Notes under the pieces: model-generated
The model's database searches: none
What the model was told of the DNA's origin: nothing
Seen by the model: only the letters and a program-made list of their open reading frames with translations
Assembly: GCA_029990175.1 (NCBI GenBank)
Contig: JARKIP010000017.1
Span: forward strand, 14,526,001-14,590,000
Length of the DNA: 64,000 nucleotides
Source of the DNA: Petunia secreta
Lineage: Eukaryota > Streptophyta > Magnoliopsida > Solanales > Solanaceae
Direction of reading: 5' to 3'
Translations under genes and position numbers: made by a program
Shown: piece by piece, positions 1 through 10,426 of the stretch
Position numbering within the stretch: the stretch's first letter is position 1
How the letters are laid out: each line of letters starts with the position of its first letter

Positions 1-118
1 ATTTATGTTTCATAGTAAATGTTATTGAAAATTGGTATAGGCATTCTCATTAGAGGTGTGAAATCTATTTTACACTCTTGCTCGTTCGAGGACGAACGAG
101 AGTCTAAGTGGAGGAGAA
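1..118 (+). other. 3' internal end and polypurine tract of a family A Gypsy element
   Basis: This is the last stretch of an LTR retrotransposon whose body lies upstream of the window. It ends in a purine-rich tract (AAGTGGAGGAGAA, 106-118) directly before an LTR that starts TGAAACGACC. Almost the same tail, with the shared words TCGAGGACGAA and GAGTCTAAGTGGAGGAGAA, is found at 63190-63233 before another LTR, which shows that the two elements belong to one family. No coding sequence is visible. Confidence 0.75.
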
Positions 119-2199
119 TGAAACGACCTTAAGTAGTCGTTTCGGGAATTAGGATCCCGATTGACGTGCTGTCAATTTTAAAAGCTTCGTAAGGACCATC
201 TCGACTTGTCTATAAAATTTGAGCTAAATTAGACCTCGTTTGGTAGGCATCGGAAGAAGGTTTCAGTTTTCGTTAGCGATAAATCGTAAAAAAAGAGGAT
301 TTCGATAGCAATTTTGGCGAATGAGCTCCGATTCAAAATCTGAAAGAGTCGCTAGGTTCGTATGGTCATTTATGACATATGTGAATTTTTGAAGTGAGTT
401 TCGAGGTTGTTCGGTTGATTTTGGCTAAATTTCTGAAAAATTAATAATTTGGTCCTTTTTCCTTTTAATTCGTATCTTGAGTTTCGGGAGTCCGATTTGA
501 GATTTTCTTGGCGAGTATGTTACATATATTTTGTATAACTTACTTGAAAATTTTGAGATTATTTCGACTTCTCTAGAGTTCCATTTTAATTTTAATCGTC
601 GTAGCGAATTTATTAAAAAAATAAAAATTGCAAGGTCGGTTAGCTAAGGGATTAAATCCCTTAGCGGCAGCAGCTATGATACACAAGCAGAAACATACGA
701 ACAAAGTTAACAAAAGAAAGGCTAGAAAAGAAAGAGAAAAAAAGGGGAAAAGATGTGGGAAAATAGTGGAATTTCTACCCCAAATCTCCAGGTAATGATG
801 TTAACTCATTATCTTAGCTTATTACGTGTGTTTGAATATATTTTTGCGGTAAAAATAGGAATTTTAGACATCGCCCTAATGACTTAAATTGATAATTTAA
901 AGGGTCAATTGGACCCCGATGATGGAAATGATTATATATTCGTACTCAGGGAGTTATGGGCAACCCATAAATATAATTTATTTAGGGTTTGATTATGTGA
1001 TTTTGAACCATGTATATAGGCATGGCCTTCGTATTGCGTATGTGAATAGGGTATCAAGTTCCTAACTGGATTGCCTTAAGACATAAGGAATGAAGCCTTT
1101 AGCTTTATTTGATATAATTTTTCTGCTTATTAAATAGAGCGGGATCGTTTGGCAGTTAATCCAAGGGAAAAAGGCAGTTGTTGAGTAGCAGGGCTAGCTT
1201 TAGAATACGGTAAGTGATTATATCCATTTCTTTGGAGGCATTTGGCCTCATGGATTTTCTACCACGTGTTCTTTACGTGTGTAGCTGCCGATAGGCGTAC
1301 TCATTACGCCTTAGCTTTGAATTTACATTGTATATGATATGTTATATCCTGTTGCTGGTATTGCATTGAGTATCTGAGCATTGTATTTTGGCTGTCATTA
1401 TTGCATATACTTCCCGGTAATCGATGAGAGTCCCGAGCCGGTGAAGGGTTATTACTGCATATACTTCCTGGTAGTCGATGAGAGTCCTGCGCCGATGAAA
1501 GGTCATTATTGTATATATCTCCTGGTAGACGATGAGAGTCCTGCGCCGGAGAAAGGTTTGGGGCACATGTGATCTCATTGCATCATGATACATCATTGCA
1601 TATCTTCATATGCATTTTTTTTTAGCTCTATGGATTTATTGCATTAATTATCTGTGAATGATTTATCTGGTTGACTGCTATGGCTTCTGTTTCCCCGACT
1701 AGCATATCTATTTGTCGAGGTTGCTAGTTTGTCCTCACTTATTGAGTCCTTATGACTCACCCCCTATTTGTTCTTGTGTTTTCTTTTCGTTCGGCAAATT
1801 CTGCTCCAGGACCCAGTCAGCCGCGTCGTGATTGAGGAGTAGTACGTTTTCAGCTGTCTACGGTGAGCCATCTTGTTCATTGCTGCCACCAACTTTAGAT
1901 ATCATAGTTCTCCTTACATTTGCTCCCTTTGGGAGGTGTGTGTATCTTTTGGCCTTCTTAGATGTCTGATCTAGAAACCTTTAAACCTGTGTATTCTGGG
2001 TAGTTAGTTGTATTGTCCAGACAGTTTGTATATATGTCTATCCTTGAGAGTTATTTTATGTTGTTAACGTCATGTTTAATTTTATTTTCAAGGTAATTTT
2101 GCGTCGTTTATATCGATTCAGTCAATAGGGCTCGCCTGACAGGTCTAGGGAAGGTGGTCGGATGCTCGCACGGCCTAGCTGAAAATACGGGTCGTGTCA
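119..2199 (+). repeat. LTR of family A Gypsy element (3' LTR, copy 1)
   Basis: The LTR runs from TGAAACGACC to GGGTCGTGTCA, giving the usual TG...CA ends and about 2.08 kb. Three related copies lie in the window: 40528-43030, 49990-52727 and 63234-64000. It is closest by eye to the 40528 copy (shared GGTAGGCATCGGAAGAAG). Because the polypurine tract precedes it, it is the 3' LTR of an element oriented plus. It holds no real gene; short reading frames inside it are chance. A minisatellite lies at 1396-1558. Confidence 0.8.
1396..1558 (+). repeat. three-unit minisatellite inside LTR copy 1
   Basis: Three diverged units of about 53 bp start near 1396, 1449 and 1502. Each carries CGATGAGAGTCC followed by a GCCG-rich word. 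The same part of the LTR copy at 49990 has equivalent units (about 51829-51985), while the copy at 40528 has a different unit in this position. Confidence 0.75.
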
Positions 2200-2219
2200 G
2201 ATGGTTCTCTAAGTCCTAG

Positions 2220-3790
2220 CTTTCGGGTTGATGTTAAGAGTCCACCAACTCCGGCTAAGGGCATTCTTGGGACTCATCCCAATTCGCCTAAACATGAGAG
2301 ACAAAAGATTGAGAGGAGTAAGGAGGTGACCGATGACAACTCTCGAGTGGAAAAAGGAAAGGATGTGTTGAGTGATGTGATTGAGTTGTCACCTCAATCA
2401 AAACTCGACCTTGGAAGAAAATTAAGAGAGATGAGAGAAGAGAAAAGAAAAATTGAGAGTGAGGACACCCTTTGTTCTTACAATTCTTTATCTCATTCTT
2501 CTTCTTGTTTTAGCTTTTGTGCAGGGATTCTTGGAGGTAAACTGATGGAGCCTCAACCTTATTCTAAGGTAGAAAGGCAAGGTGATGAAAATCTTTCTAT
2601 ATGAAGAAGGAGTTGATCATGACACTTCAAGTGCTTTGAGTGATCAAGGCAGCAACTCGAGTAAGCGCTAGTTCTTCTTTTCATGAACATGTTGATTCCT
2701 TGTCTTGTGAGAGTGTTTGTTAGAACTCAATACTAGTTGGTGATCGTAGTGCATATAATGTGTTTTCAACTAGTGTAGAGTCTCATGGTCAGCTTATGTG
2801 TGAACTTGACTCACTAGTTGAGAAGGTTGGTAAGCCGCATCATGATGCGAGCTCAATATTTAATGAACCTCTCTTTAGTGAAAAATCTGTGGTTGACCTT
2901 GTTCGTGAACCTTGTTATGACAAACCACCCATATTTGATATGGGAAAAATTAGTTGAGTGATTATCCTATTCTTTCTTTTGATGATATGTTTGATACTGG
3001 TAGAGTTGTGTGTCGTAGTGAAGATGATAGTGATTTTGAGGAGTCTCTAGTGAGTGAGATGGATAGGGTTATATATGATGACTCCTTAGATAATAATGAA
3101 TCTAGTGTTGTTATCTCACCTTTGTTAGGTAATGAGCTTGAGAAGCTTGCTTTAACCAACCCCTTATTTGAGGGCATTTTTAATAGAGGTGGTGATTTAT
3201 ATCAAACTAGAGTTGAGAGTGAGTTAGAACCTCCATGGTGCAAAGGATTTGACTATATAAATAACTCTTTATTTGAAGCTTTGGGTGAGAAGAGCGGTCT
3301 TGGTATTAAGTGTTATGGCACATCGTTTAGTAGTCTTAATCTTCATTTGTGTAGGTTGTGATGATGAAGAAGCCATTATTGAGGCTTTTCTTGGGAGTTT
3401 GTCGAGTGAGTAAGGTTGTCTTAGAGGTGAATGTGAAGGTAAGGAGGTATCTCTTGGTGTAAATAAGACTGATCCCAAGAAGGGGAGTGGAGTAGTTGAT
3501 GTTAGTACTAGGTTGAACTATTTTACCTACTCTATTTTATATGTTAATCACACCTTGAATAGTAAGCATGCCAAAACCATTATGTTAAATTATAAGAATC
3601 ATACATTTGTGGTTTGGTGTGTTGGTCATGAACTTAGAGGTAATAGGATCTTTGACTGTTTGATCTTTCATGTTCCATGTCCTATTAATCTTTTTGCTTA
3701 TTGTTATCTTGAGTGTGTGCAATTGTTGAGCCAAGTGCTTATAGTGTTCTTTGGGAACGTGAGCTTTATTATTGTCATGAATGCTTAGCT
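2220..3790 (+). pseudogene. decayed acidic coding region of unknown family
   Basis: I do not recognise this product. Three successive stretches in different frames read as a continuous acidic, serine-rich protein: 2194-2604, about 2745-2957 and 2954-3361. The last two overlap by a few bases, as expected from a one-base frameshift near 2950. A further stretch at 3513-3788 encodes a hydrophobic segment with VWCVGHELRGNRIFDC. Stops and frame changes interrupt the rest (3362-3510). The base composition is more coding-like than the flanks. It lies just outside the family A LTR, so it may be host sequence next to that insertion, a captured gene fragment, or part of another repeat. No promoter, introns or domain can be assigned. 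Confidence 0.35.
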
Positions 3791-4095
3791 ATATCACAAG
3801 AGTGTATTTTCATCACAACATGCACTAACCATTGTTGAGCTAACCTGCTCTTGTAGTAGAAAGTTTTGGTTGCGTCTGTCTTTGATTGCAGGACTTGGTA
3901 GAAAGTTTTGGTTGTGTCCAAAGTTAAGGAAGAAAAAAAATAAAGAAAAGCACTTTAAGTAGTTTTTAACTAAGTACTTTACTTTTAAATTAACTTTCCA
4001 TGAGTTCTTTGCGGACACTAAAAATTTTAGTGAAGTTTTCATCGAATTGGAGTAACTCTTTATTCCATGAGATTAAATTTTGGTACATACCCTTA
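3791..4095. other. non-coding gap before the chromovirus
   Basis: AT-rich sequence with no gene. The only pattern is an imperfect short tandem repeat of about 45-50 bp near 3855-3920, with GTAGAAAGTTTTGGTTG present twice. Confidence 0.5.
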
Positions 4096-4604
4096 TGTCA
4101 CGACCTTAGTCTTGAACTAAGTGAATCGTGCGGCACTTGACAATTTGCTCACGACCTTGCTATGCCAAGTCAGCCGAAACTACTAAGGATCGCTAAGAGA
4201 ATGGAAATGAACAAGAAAGAATTGCCAAAGGAAGCTTTTTATTATTTGGAAGATTGTTGTTGAATTGCTTGATGGTTTACAAATGAATGGCCCCTCTATT
4301 TATACTACTCACTTAGGGGCTAGTGTGCAAATATTAATTGTTTACAAGTCCCTCTCTAGAATCCTCCATATTTACAAATAAGTCCCTCTCTAGAATAATC
4401 TACCTAGCTAGAATATTCCAAGGTATTCTAAGATATTCTTCCAAGCAAGTCCATAAAGAACTAGAGCCTTCTCATGGGAATCTCTCCATACTTCTCTAGA
4501 ATATTCCATCAAGTGTTAGGCTCATTAACCATGTAAGCTTCCACATGGCAAAGTTATTCGCCAAATGGCGTCTACGTGGCAGGATGACGTGGCAGGTCAT
4601 CACA
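4096..4604 (-). repeat. 3' LTR of the chromovirus
   Basis: In element sense this LTR starts TGTGATGACC and ends GGTCGTGACA. It is 509 bp and identical by eye to 9412-9920. On the minus strand it holds a TATA-type promoter (TATAAATAGAGG, complement of 4293-4304). The last 11 codons and the stop of gag-pol lie inside it (4572-4604). Confidence 0.92.
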
Positions 4605-7600
4605 CTCTCCCCCACCTAATGTTGCGACGACCGCGGTGCAATGCTGCTGCATGAACTCTCGGATCTTGTCCTTGAATTGCCACAAGTCTTCATAACGCTC
4701 CCACGTAGCCTCTTCTGGTGCTTGTCCCTTCCAGTGTACAAGAAACATGGCGGTAGCCTTTTGTCCTTGTTTCCGTATGGCTTGGTAGTCAATAATAGCT
4801 TCAATCTCCCGTTCATGAGAAGCAGTGATAGTGATAGGAGCACGACTCGACTGGCCCCTACTCGGATCATCCTTGTCTTCGTGGTATGGCTTGAGCATGC
4901 TGGCGTGGAAGACAGGATAGATCTTAAGATGTGATGGTAACTCAAGCTTGTAAGAGATCTTACCCACTCTGGCAACGATCTTGAACGGGCCCTCGTACTC
5001 GCGCATCAAATTTTGGTGCATGCCCCGTAGTGACTTGAATTGCCTTGGGTTAAACTTCACCATGACCATGTCTCCAACTTTATAGTCTGTGGGACGCCGC
5101 CTACGATCTGCAAACTTCTTCATCCTCTTAGCTGCCTTGTCCAAGTAGGACTTAGCAGTGTCAAGCTGCTCCTCCCAGCCCTTGGCCATATGATAAGCCC
5201 CCAAACTCTTTCCTTCGAATGCTGCAGGTAGTGAATGTGGAGTTTGTGGTTGTTGGCCAGTGGCTAGCTCAAATGGCGTCCGCCCCGTGGACTCGCTCCT
5301 CTGCAAGTTGTAAGAGAATTGGGCTATATCCAAGAGTCTTGCCCAATCCTTCTGATGTGCACTCACATAATGCCTCAGATAGCACTCCAGTAAAGCATTG
5401 ACCCGTTCTGTTTGTCCATCTGTCTGTGGATGGAAGCTTGTAGAAAAGTGCAGCTCCGTACCAAGCATTTCAAATAGCTCCCTCCAGAAATTTCCACTGA
5501 ATCGAGGGTCTCGGTCGCTGATGATGTGCCTCGGTAAGCCCCAATACTTCACCACGTTCTTGAAGAATAACTTGGCGGCTTCTTTGGCTGTGCAACTGGC
5601 TGAGGCGGGCATAAAAGTGGCATACTTTGAAAATCTGTCCACGACCACCATAATAGTGTTGTAACCATCGGACTTGGGCAAGCATGTGATAAAGTCCATA
5701 GTCACGCTCTCCCATGGACGCTCTGCAACGGGTAGTGGTTCCAAAAGTCCTCCTGGCTTCTGCTGCTCAACCTTGTCCTGTTGGCATACAAGACAAGTCT
5801 GAACATAACACTCTATGTCGTCCCGCATGCGTGGCCAGTAGTAGACCGACTCAATCAAGGCCCTAGTGCGTCGTTGGCCTGGATGGCCGGCCCACATAGT
5901 ATCATGGCTCTCCTTTATGATACGCCGCCTGATGTCTCCAAACTTAGGCACGTAAACCCTCCGTCCCGTGGTAAGCAGTAGTCCATCTTCCACCCAAAAA
6001 CGTCTCGTCTTGCCTTGGGTAGCTAACTCTATGAGCTGCTTGGCTGCTGGGTCATGCTGCATACCCTCCTTGATAGCCTCGCGAATGTCACAACTTGCTG
6101 AAGTGATGGCAGCAAGTTCGGCTTTCCGACTCAAGGCATCGGCCACAACATTTCCTTTGCCTGGCTTATACTCCAACACATAGTCAAACTCAGCCAAGAA
6201 ATCCTGCCACCTAGCCTGCTTCGGTGTGAGCTTCTTCTGCGTTTGAAAATAGCTAGTGGCCACACTATCTGTCTTGACCACGAACTTTGACCCAAGCAAA
6301 TAATGTCGCCATGTGCGTAGACAATGCACAATAGCGGTCATCTCCTTCTCTTGTACTGTGTAGCGTCGCTCCGTGTCATTCAACTTGCGGCTCTCGAAGG
6401 CTATAGGATGTCTATCTTGCATCAATACACCCCCAATGGCAAAGTCCGAAGCATCTGTATGTACCTCGAACATCTTGGAAAAGTCTGGCAATGCTAAGAC
6501 TGGTTCCTCCGTTACCGCTGTCTTAAGGCCTTCAAACGCCTGTTGACAATGCTCCGTCCAATCCCACGGCTTATTCTTCTTTAGTAACTCAGTCAGTGGT
6601 GCGGCCTTGGCTGAATAGCCACTAATGAACCGACGATAGTAGTTGACAAGGCCAAGGAAAGATCTTAACTCGGTTACCTTAGTTGGTGCCTCCCATTCCT
6701 GGATAGCTCGTACCTTAGCCTTGTCCATGCGTAACTCCCCGCTACTAATGACATGCCCCAGGAAGTGCACCTTCGACTGGGCAAACTCGCACTTCTCCCG
6801 CTTGATGTATAACTCATTCTCCCGCAAGACTTGGAAAACCTTCCTTAAGTGCTCCACGTGCTCTTCCAGAGTGTTGCTATAGATGACTATGTCGTCCAAG
6901 TAGACCACCACGAACTGATCAAGGTAGGGATGAAAAATCTTGTTCATGAGAGTGCAAAATGTAGCAGGTGCATTGGTTAAGCCGAAGGGCATAACCAACC
7001 ACTCAAAGGCTCCGTATCTCGTCACACATGCTGTCTTTGGCTCATCCCCTTCTGCAATACGAACTTGGTAGTAGCCCTTGCGAAGATCCACCTTGGTAAA
7101 GTACTTGGCTTGTCCAAGTCTATCGAACAAGTCAGCAATGAGCGGGATCGGGTATTTATTCTTCACGGTGACCTTGTTGAGCGCCCGATAGTCTATGCAT
7201 AGGCGCAATGATCCATCCTTCTTCTTCTGGAACAATACTGGTGCGCCAAAGGGTGCTTTCGATGGGCGGATATGACCAGCATCTAGTAGCTCCTTCAATT
7301 GTTTCCTAAGCTCCTCCAACTCTGGTGGTGCCATCCGGTATGGGGCAAATGCGGGTGGCTTAGTTCCTGGCTCCAGCTCAATCTTATGATCCACCTCACG
7401 TCTCGGAGGCAAGTGCTTAGGCAGCTCCTCGGGCATTACATCTTTGTTTTCCTCGAGCAATTTCTCTATGCAGGGCGGCAATGTCTCTGGCTTACCATCG
7501 TCATCTTCTAAGCTTGCAAGGGTTGCAATGAATGTTGGCTCCCCTTTCTTGAGCCCCTTGACAAGCTGCATAGCCGAGAGATGTGTCTGACCTTTTCCCG

Positions 7601-9377
7601 GTGGCGGCATAGTCACTGTAGGCACCATGCAAGATCCTTCTTGCTCCATGACCAAGAGACGTTGGAGGTAGGGATCGATTATAGTATGACAACGTTGGAA
7701 GAACTCTTGCCCAAGTATAATGTCGAAGATATCCATAGGTGCAACGGTGAAGGTTGTCATACCTTGCCAACTGCCCAACTTTAAACTAACATCATTGGCT
7801 ACACCGCATACCTTTGTCAGCTCGGCATTGACTGTCTTGAGGCGGGTGTTGCTTGGAGCAAGCTTCAACCCTAGTCTCTTTGCTGCGGCCTCGGTCATGA
7901 AGTTGTTTGTTGCTCCAGTGTCGACCATAGCACGTGCGGGCTTGTTGTTGATAATGAGATCCACGTACTGAGTGCTATACTCGTTGGCCTTATTAGCTTG
8001 CCTCGTGACAGCTCCACATAGTCCGATCGTACCCAGTTGTGCTGTGCCCGAACTATCTCCTTGCTCCTGCTCCTTTCGCTCCCGCACTATGGCACTGAGA
8101 CTCTTTAGGTTGGGACAATTCCTAAAGCCGTGCGGTCCTCCACAGATGTAGCATCCTTTCTTCTCAGCATGCGCCTTTTTCTCGGTATAACCCTGACGAC
8201 CACTCTTCTTGCCATCGGATTTGTTGGAGTCTTGAGTCTTAGGGTGTTGATGTTGCATCTCCTTGCCTCTACCACGGTCTCCCCCACCTTTGGCAGGGCC
8301 ACCCTTTGACTCTTTGCCCTTGCCTTTGTCATGTCTGTCATGCCTGAAATCCATCAAAGACTCAGCCTCAACTATGGCTTGGTCTATGTTGGTGACTTGT
8401 CGGCGTTGCAACTCCTGCTTAGCCCAATTTTGCAACCCGTCCATGAAGTGGAATAACAAGTCATCACTAGTAAGGTTGGGGATTTGGAGCATGAGGGTGG
8501 TGTATTCCTTCACATAGTCGCGAATGCTCCCTGTCTGCTTTAACTCCCTAAACTTGCGCCTTGCTTCATACACGACGTTGTTGGGGAAGAACTGCCGCTT
8601 GAACTCTGCCTTGAACTGCTCCCATGTGCTAATGGTGCACAAGCCTTTCTCGATGTCAGCCGTCTTCCTTCTCCACCAAAGCATGGCAGTTTCTGAGAGG
8701 TACAACACTGCGGTGTTGATCTTAGCCTCTTCGTCCCTCACTTTGCCATGCTTAAAGTAGTTCTCCAAGTGCCAAAGGAAGTTCTCCACCTCTTGCGCGT
8801 CACGAACCCCTTTGAACACTGGAGGCTTGGGAGCCTCGATCTTAGCCTCCCTCGTCACAACCACATTGCTGGCTGCCTCGGTCACACCAGCATCGACCTG
8901 CTCCTCGAGTGCCTCCATCTTTGTCTTCATGGCATCGATGGTGCTCAGCGCGTCCATGAGCCTGCACTCCAAGGTAGTGATGGTCTGTTTTAGCTCAAAC
9001 TCGGCTTGCTTACGTCCCTCCAACTCTTTCTGGACGTCCTCAATCTCATCAAGGGTGTGCCTCTCAAGAGTGTCGAAAGCGCCTTCCAGTTTTTCCAAGC
9101 GTTGGTCAACGATGTCCATGGCTTCCATCCCCGCTTCGACCTTCAAGATCCACTCCTTCCCGGGCTTGAGGTCCTCGTCTTCCTCCTCACTTGCCTCGGT
9201 GGTTGGTGGGTCTGGGGATGTAGCCTTTTCGCTTGGAATGACACTAGACGGTCCTTCCTTACTCTCGTTGGCATTCTTCTTTCTACTTCGCCCTTTCTTG
9301 GTGGCGGACTCCCGAACAACGTTGGTTGGAACATTGGCAATGTTGAGTTGGTTGTTGGTTTCCTCCACGTTGGCCAT
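4572..9377 (-). CDS. Gag-Pol polyprotein of Ty3/Gypsy chromovirus
   Basis: One 1601-codon frame encodes all functions for reverse transcription and integration. Rough residue order: charged, coiled-coil-like N-terminus (70-160); gag capsid domain (186-341); zinc knuckle C409, C412, H416, C421; aspartic protease with catalytic DTG at 486-488; reverse transcriptase with YLDD at 826-829; RNase H with VHTDAS (catalytic D975); integrase with an HHCC zinc finger (H1158, H1165, C1195, C1198) and D1228, D1288, E1324, a D,D(35)E core; a GPF module near 1460; and a chromodomain (about 1522-1576) that in this class guides integration to marked chromatin. I chose the ATG at 9377 (protein starts MANVEETNN); a GTG four codons upstream also lies in frame. 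No stop or frameshift was found and all catalytic residues are present. The final 11 codons read into the 3' LTR. Confidence 0.95.
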   Translation of the reverse strand: MANVEETNNQLNIANVPTNVVRESATKKGRSRKKNANESKEGPSSVIPSEKATSPDPPTTEASEEEDEDLKPGKEWILKVEAGMEAMDIVDQRLEKLEGAFDTLERHTLDEIEDVQKELEGRKQAEFELKQTITTLECRLMDALSTIDAMKTKMEALEEQVDAGVTEAASNVVVTREAKIEAPKPPVFKGVRDAQEVENFLWHLENYFKHGKVRDEEAKINTAVLYLSETAMLWWRRKTADIEKGLCTISTWEQFKAEFKRQFFPNNVVYEARRKFRELKQTGSIRDYVKEYTTLMLQIPNLTSDDLLFHFMDGLQNWAKQELQRRQVTNIDQAIVEAESLMDFRHDRHDKGKGKESKGGPAKGGGDRGRGKEMQHQHPKTQDSNKSDGKKSGRQGYTEKKAHAEKKGCYICGGPHGFRNCPNLKSLSAIVRERKEQEQGDSSGTAQLGTIGLCGAVTRQANKANEYSTQYVDLIINNKPARAMVDTGATNNFMTEAAAKRLGLKLAPSNTRLKTVNAELTKVCGVANDVSLKLGSWQGMTTFTVAPMDIFDIILGQEFFQRCHTIIDPYLQRLLVMEQEGSCMVPTVTMPPPGKGQTHLSAMQLVKGLKKGEPTFIATLASLEDDDGKPETLPPCIEKLLEENKDVMPEELPKHLPPRREVDHKIELEPGTKPPAFAPYRMAPPELEELRKQLKELLDAGHIRPSKAPFGAPVLFQKKKDGSLRLCIDYRALNKVTVKNKYPIPLIADLFDRLGQAKYFTKVDLRKGYYQVRIAEGDEPKTACVTRYGAFEWLVMPFGLTNAPATFCTLMNKIFHPYLDQFVVVYLDDIVIYSNTLEEHVEHLRKVFQVLRENELYIKREKCEFAQSKVHFLGHVISSGELRMDKAKVRAIQEWEAPTKVTELRSFLGLVNYYRRFISGYSAKAAPLTELLKKNKPWDWTEHCQQAFEGLKTAVTEEPVLALPDFSKMFEVHTDASDFAIGGVLMQDRHPIAFESRKLNDTERRYTVQEKEMTAIVHCLRTWRHYLLGSKFVVKTDSVATSYFQTQKKLTPKQARWQDFLAEFDYVLEYKPGKGNVVADALSRKAELAAITSASCDIREAIKEGMQHDPAAKQLIELATQGKTRRFWVEDGLLLTTGRRVYVPKFGDIRRRIIKESHDTMWAGHPGQRRTRALIESVYYWPRMRDDIECYVQTCLVCQQDKVEQQKPGGLLEPLPVAERPWESVTMDFITCLPKSDGYNTIMVVVDRFSKYATFMPASASCTAKEAAKLFFKNVVKYWGLPRHIISDRDPRFSGNFWRELFEMLGTELHFSTSFHPQTDGQTERVNALLECYLRHYVSAHQKDWARLLDIAQFSYNLQRSESTGRTPFELATGQQPQTPHSLPAAFEGKSLGAYHMAKGWEEQLDTAKSYLDKAAKRMKKFADRRRRPTDYKVGDMVMVKFNPRQFKSLRGMHQNLMREYEGPFKIVARVGKISYKLELPSHLKIYPVFHASMLKPYHEDKDDPSRGQSSRAPITITASHEREIEAIIDYQAIRKQGQKATAMFLVHWKGQAPEEATWERYEDLWQFKDKIREFMQQHCTAVVATLGGGECDDLPRHPAT
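4605..4618 (-). other. polypurine tract of the chromovirus
   Basis: On the minus strand AGGTGGGGGAGAG directly precedes the 3' LTR start TGTGATGACC. This is the expected primer for plus-strand DNA synthesis. It overlaps the end of the gag-pol frame. Confidence 0.8.
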
Positions 9378-9396
9378 TCCCTTAGTCACAACCTTC

Positions 9397-9408
9397 GCTC
9401 TGATACCA
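9397..9408 (-). other. primer-binding site, initiator tRNA-Met type
   Basis: The minus strand reads TGGTATCAGAGC three bases inside the 5' LTR. This matches the 3' end of plant initiator tRNA-Met, the usual primer of plant LTR elements. The gag-pol ATG follows 20 bases further on. Confidence 0.9.
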
Positions 9409-9411
9409 CCT

Positions 9412-9920
9412 TGTCACGACCTTAGTCTTGAACTAAGTGAATCGTGCGGCACTTGACAATTTGCTCACGACCTTGCTATGCCAAGTCAGCCGAAACTACT
9501 AAGGATCGCTAAGAGAATGGAAATGAACAAGAAAGAATTGCCAAAGGAAGCTTTTTATTATTTGGAAGATTGTTGTTGAATTGCTTGATGGTTTACAAAT
9601 GAATGGCCCCTCTATTTATACTACTCACTTAGGGGCTAGTGTGCAAATATTAATTGTTTACAAGTCCCTCTCTAGAATCCTCCATATTTACAAATAAGTC
9701 CCTCTCTAGAATAATCTACCTAGCTAGAATATTCCAAGGTATTCTAAGATATTCTTCCAAGCAAGTCCATAAAGAACTAGAGCCTTCTCATGGGAATCTC
9801 TCCATACTTCTCTAGAATATTCCATCAAGTGTTAGGCTCATTAACCATGTAAGCTTCCACATGGCAAAGTTATTCGCCAAATGGCGTCTACGTGGCAGGA
9901 TGACGTGGCAGGTCATCACA
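9412..9920 (-). repeat. 5' LTR of the chromovirus
   Basis: 509 bp, identical by eye to 4096-4604. The TATA-type box (complement of 9609-9620) points transcription leftwards, away from the villin gene, whose leader begins about 500 bp to the right. Confidence 0.92.
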
Positions 9921-10426
9921 CTTAGTACTATACCATGTGCTTCAATAATTATACCTTATTTTATAATACATACAATTCCTCAATCAATCCTAAGGGAACC
10001 ACAAGATAATTCTTTAATCTTTGAAAAGTGTTACCACTCCCTTCCATGTATTTATCACATCTGGAATATGCTAACGAGAAATGGAACAAAAGAAACAGAT
10101 TTCTTTATAATGGAAAAATTACAGTTAGATTTTGTATGAAGTACAAAGTTACTCTTATTCCTCATCGTGTGAAACTGAAAATTACCTAAGTTATTCGCAT
10201 TAATTTAGACTTTACTCTGTTATTATAGAATATAATAATAATAATTCATCTTAGTCGGGAAGAAAAATAGAAAAGAAAATGAAATTTGTCAAATTTAGCT
10301 TAAATTTGCAATTAGAAGAGTTGATTGACTATTGATTTCATAAGTAGTATTAGAAGTCTCATTTTTGTGTTTTCAATTAGAAGTCGTTTATTATATTTTT
10401 TTCAATAACAAGTCTTTACAGTTCAT
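9921..10426 (+). promoter_or_regulatory. upstream region of the villin gene
   Basis: About 500 bp of AT-rich DNA separates the chromovirus from the villin leader. A TATA-like word (TTTATTATATTT, about 10387-10398) sits some 30-40 bp before the CT-rich transcribed leader. This is a plausible core promoter, inferred from position only. I see no other gene or repeat here. Confidence 0.45.

Larger units (their letters stand above)
4096..9920 (-). mobile_element. complete Ty3/Gypsy chromovirus, apparently intact
   Basis: A 5825-bp LTR retrotransposon oriented minus. Both LTRs are 509 bp and identical by eye. The primer-binding site lies inside the right LTR and the polypurine tract inside the left one, and a single uninterrupted gag-pol frame fills the space between. 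A 4-bp direct repeat CTTA flanks it (4092-4095 and 9921-9924). Gypsy elements usually make 5 bp, so one base may have changed. Identical LTRs and an open frame mean a very recent insertion. The C-terminal chromodomain places it among chromoviruses. Its compact size and the CxxCxxxHxxxxC knuckle with CGGPH suggest a Galadriel-like clade, but that clade call is tentative. Confidence 0.93.

Noticed and set aside
9378..9389. GTG as gag-pol start, four codons upstream
   Set aside because: An ATG at 9377 in the same frame fits eukaryotic initiation; GTG starts are not expected here.
8812..9456. 214-codon open frame on the plus strand
   Set aside because: It is antisense to the intact gag-pol frame, is serine/leucine-rich and has no recognisable domain; a shadow of the real gene.
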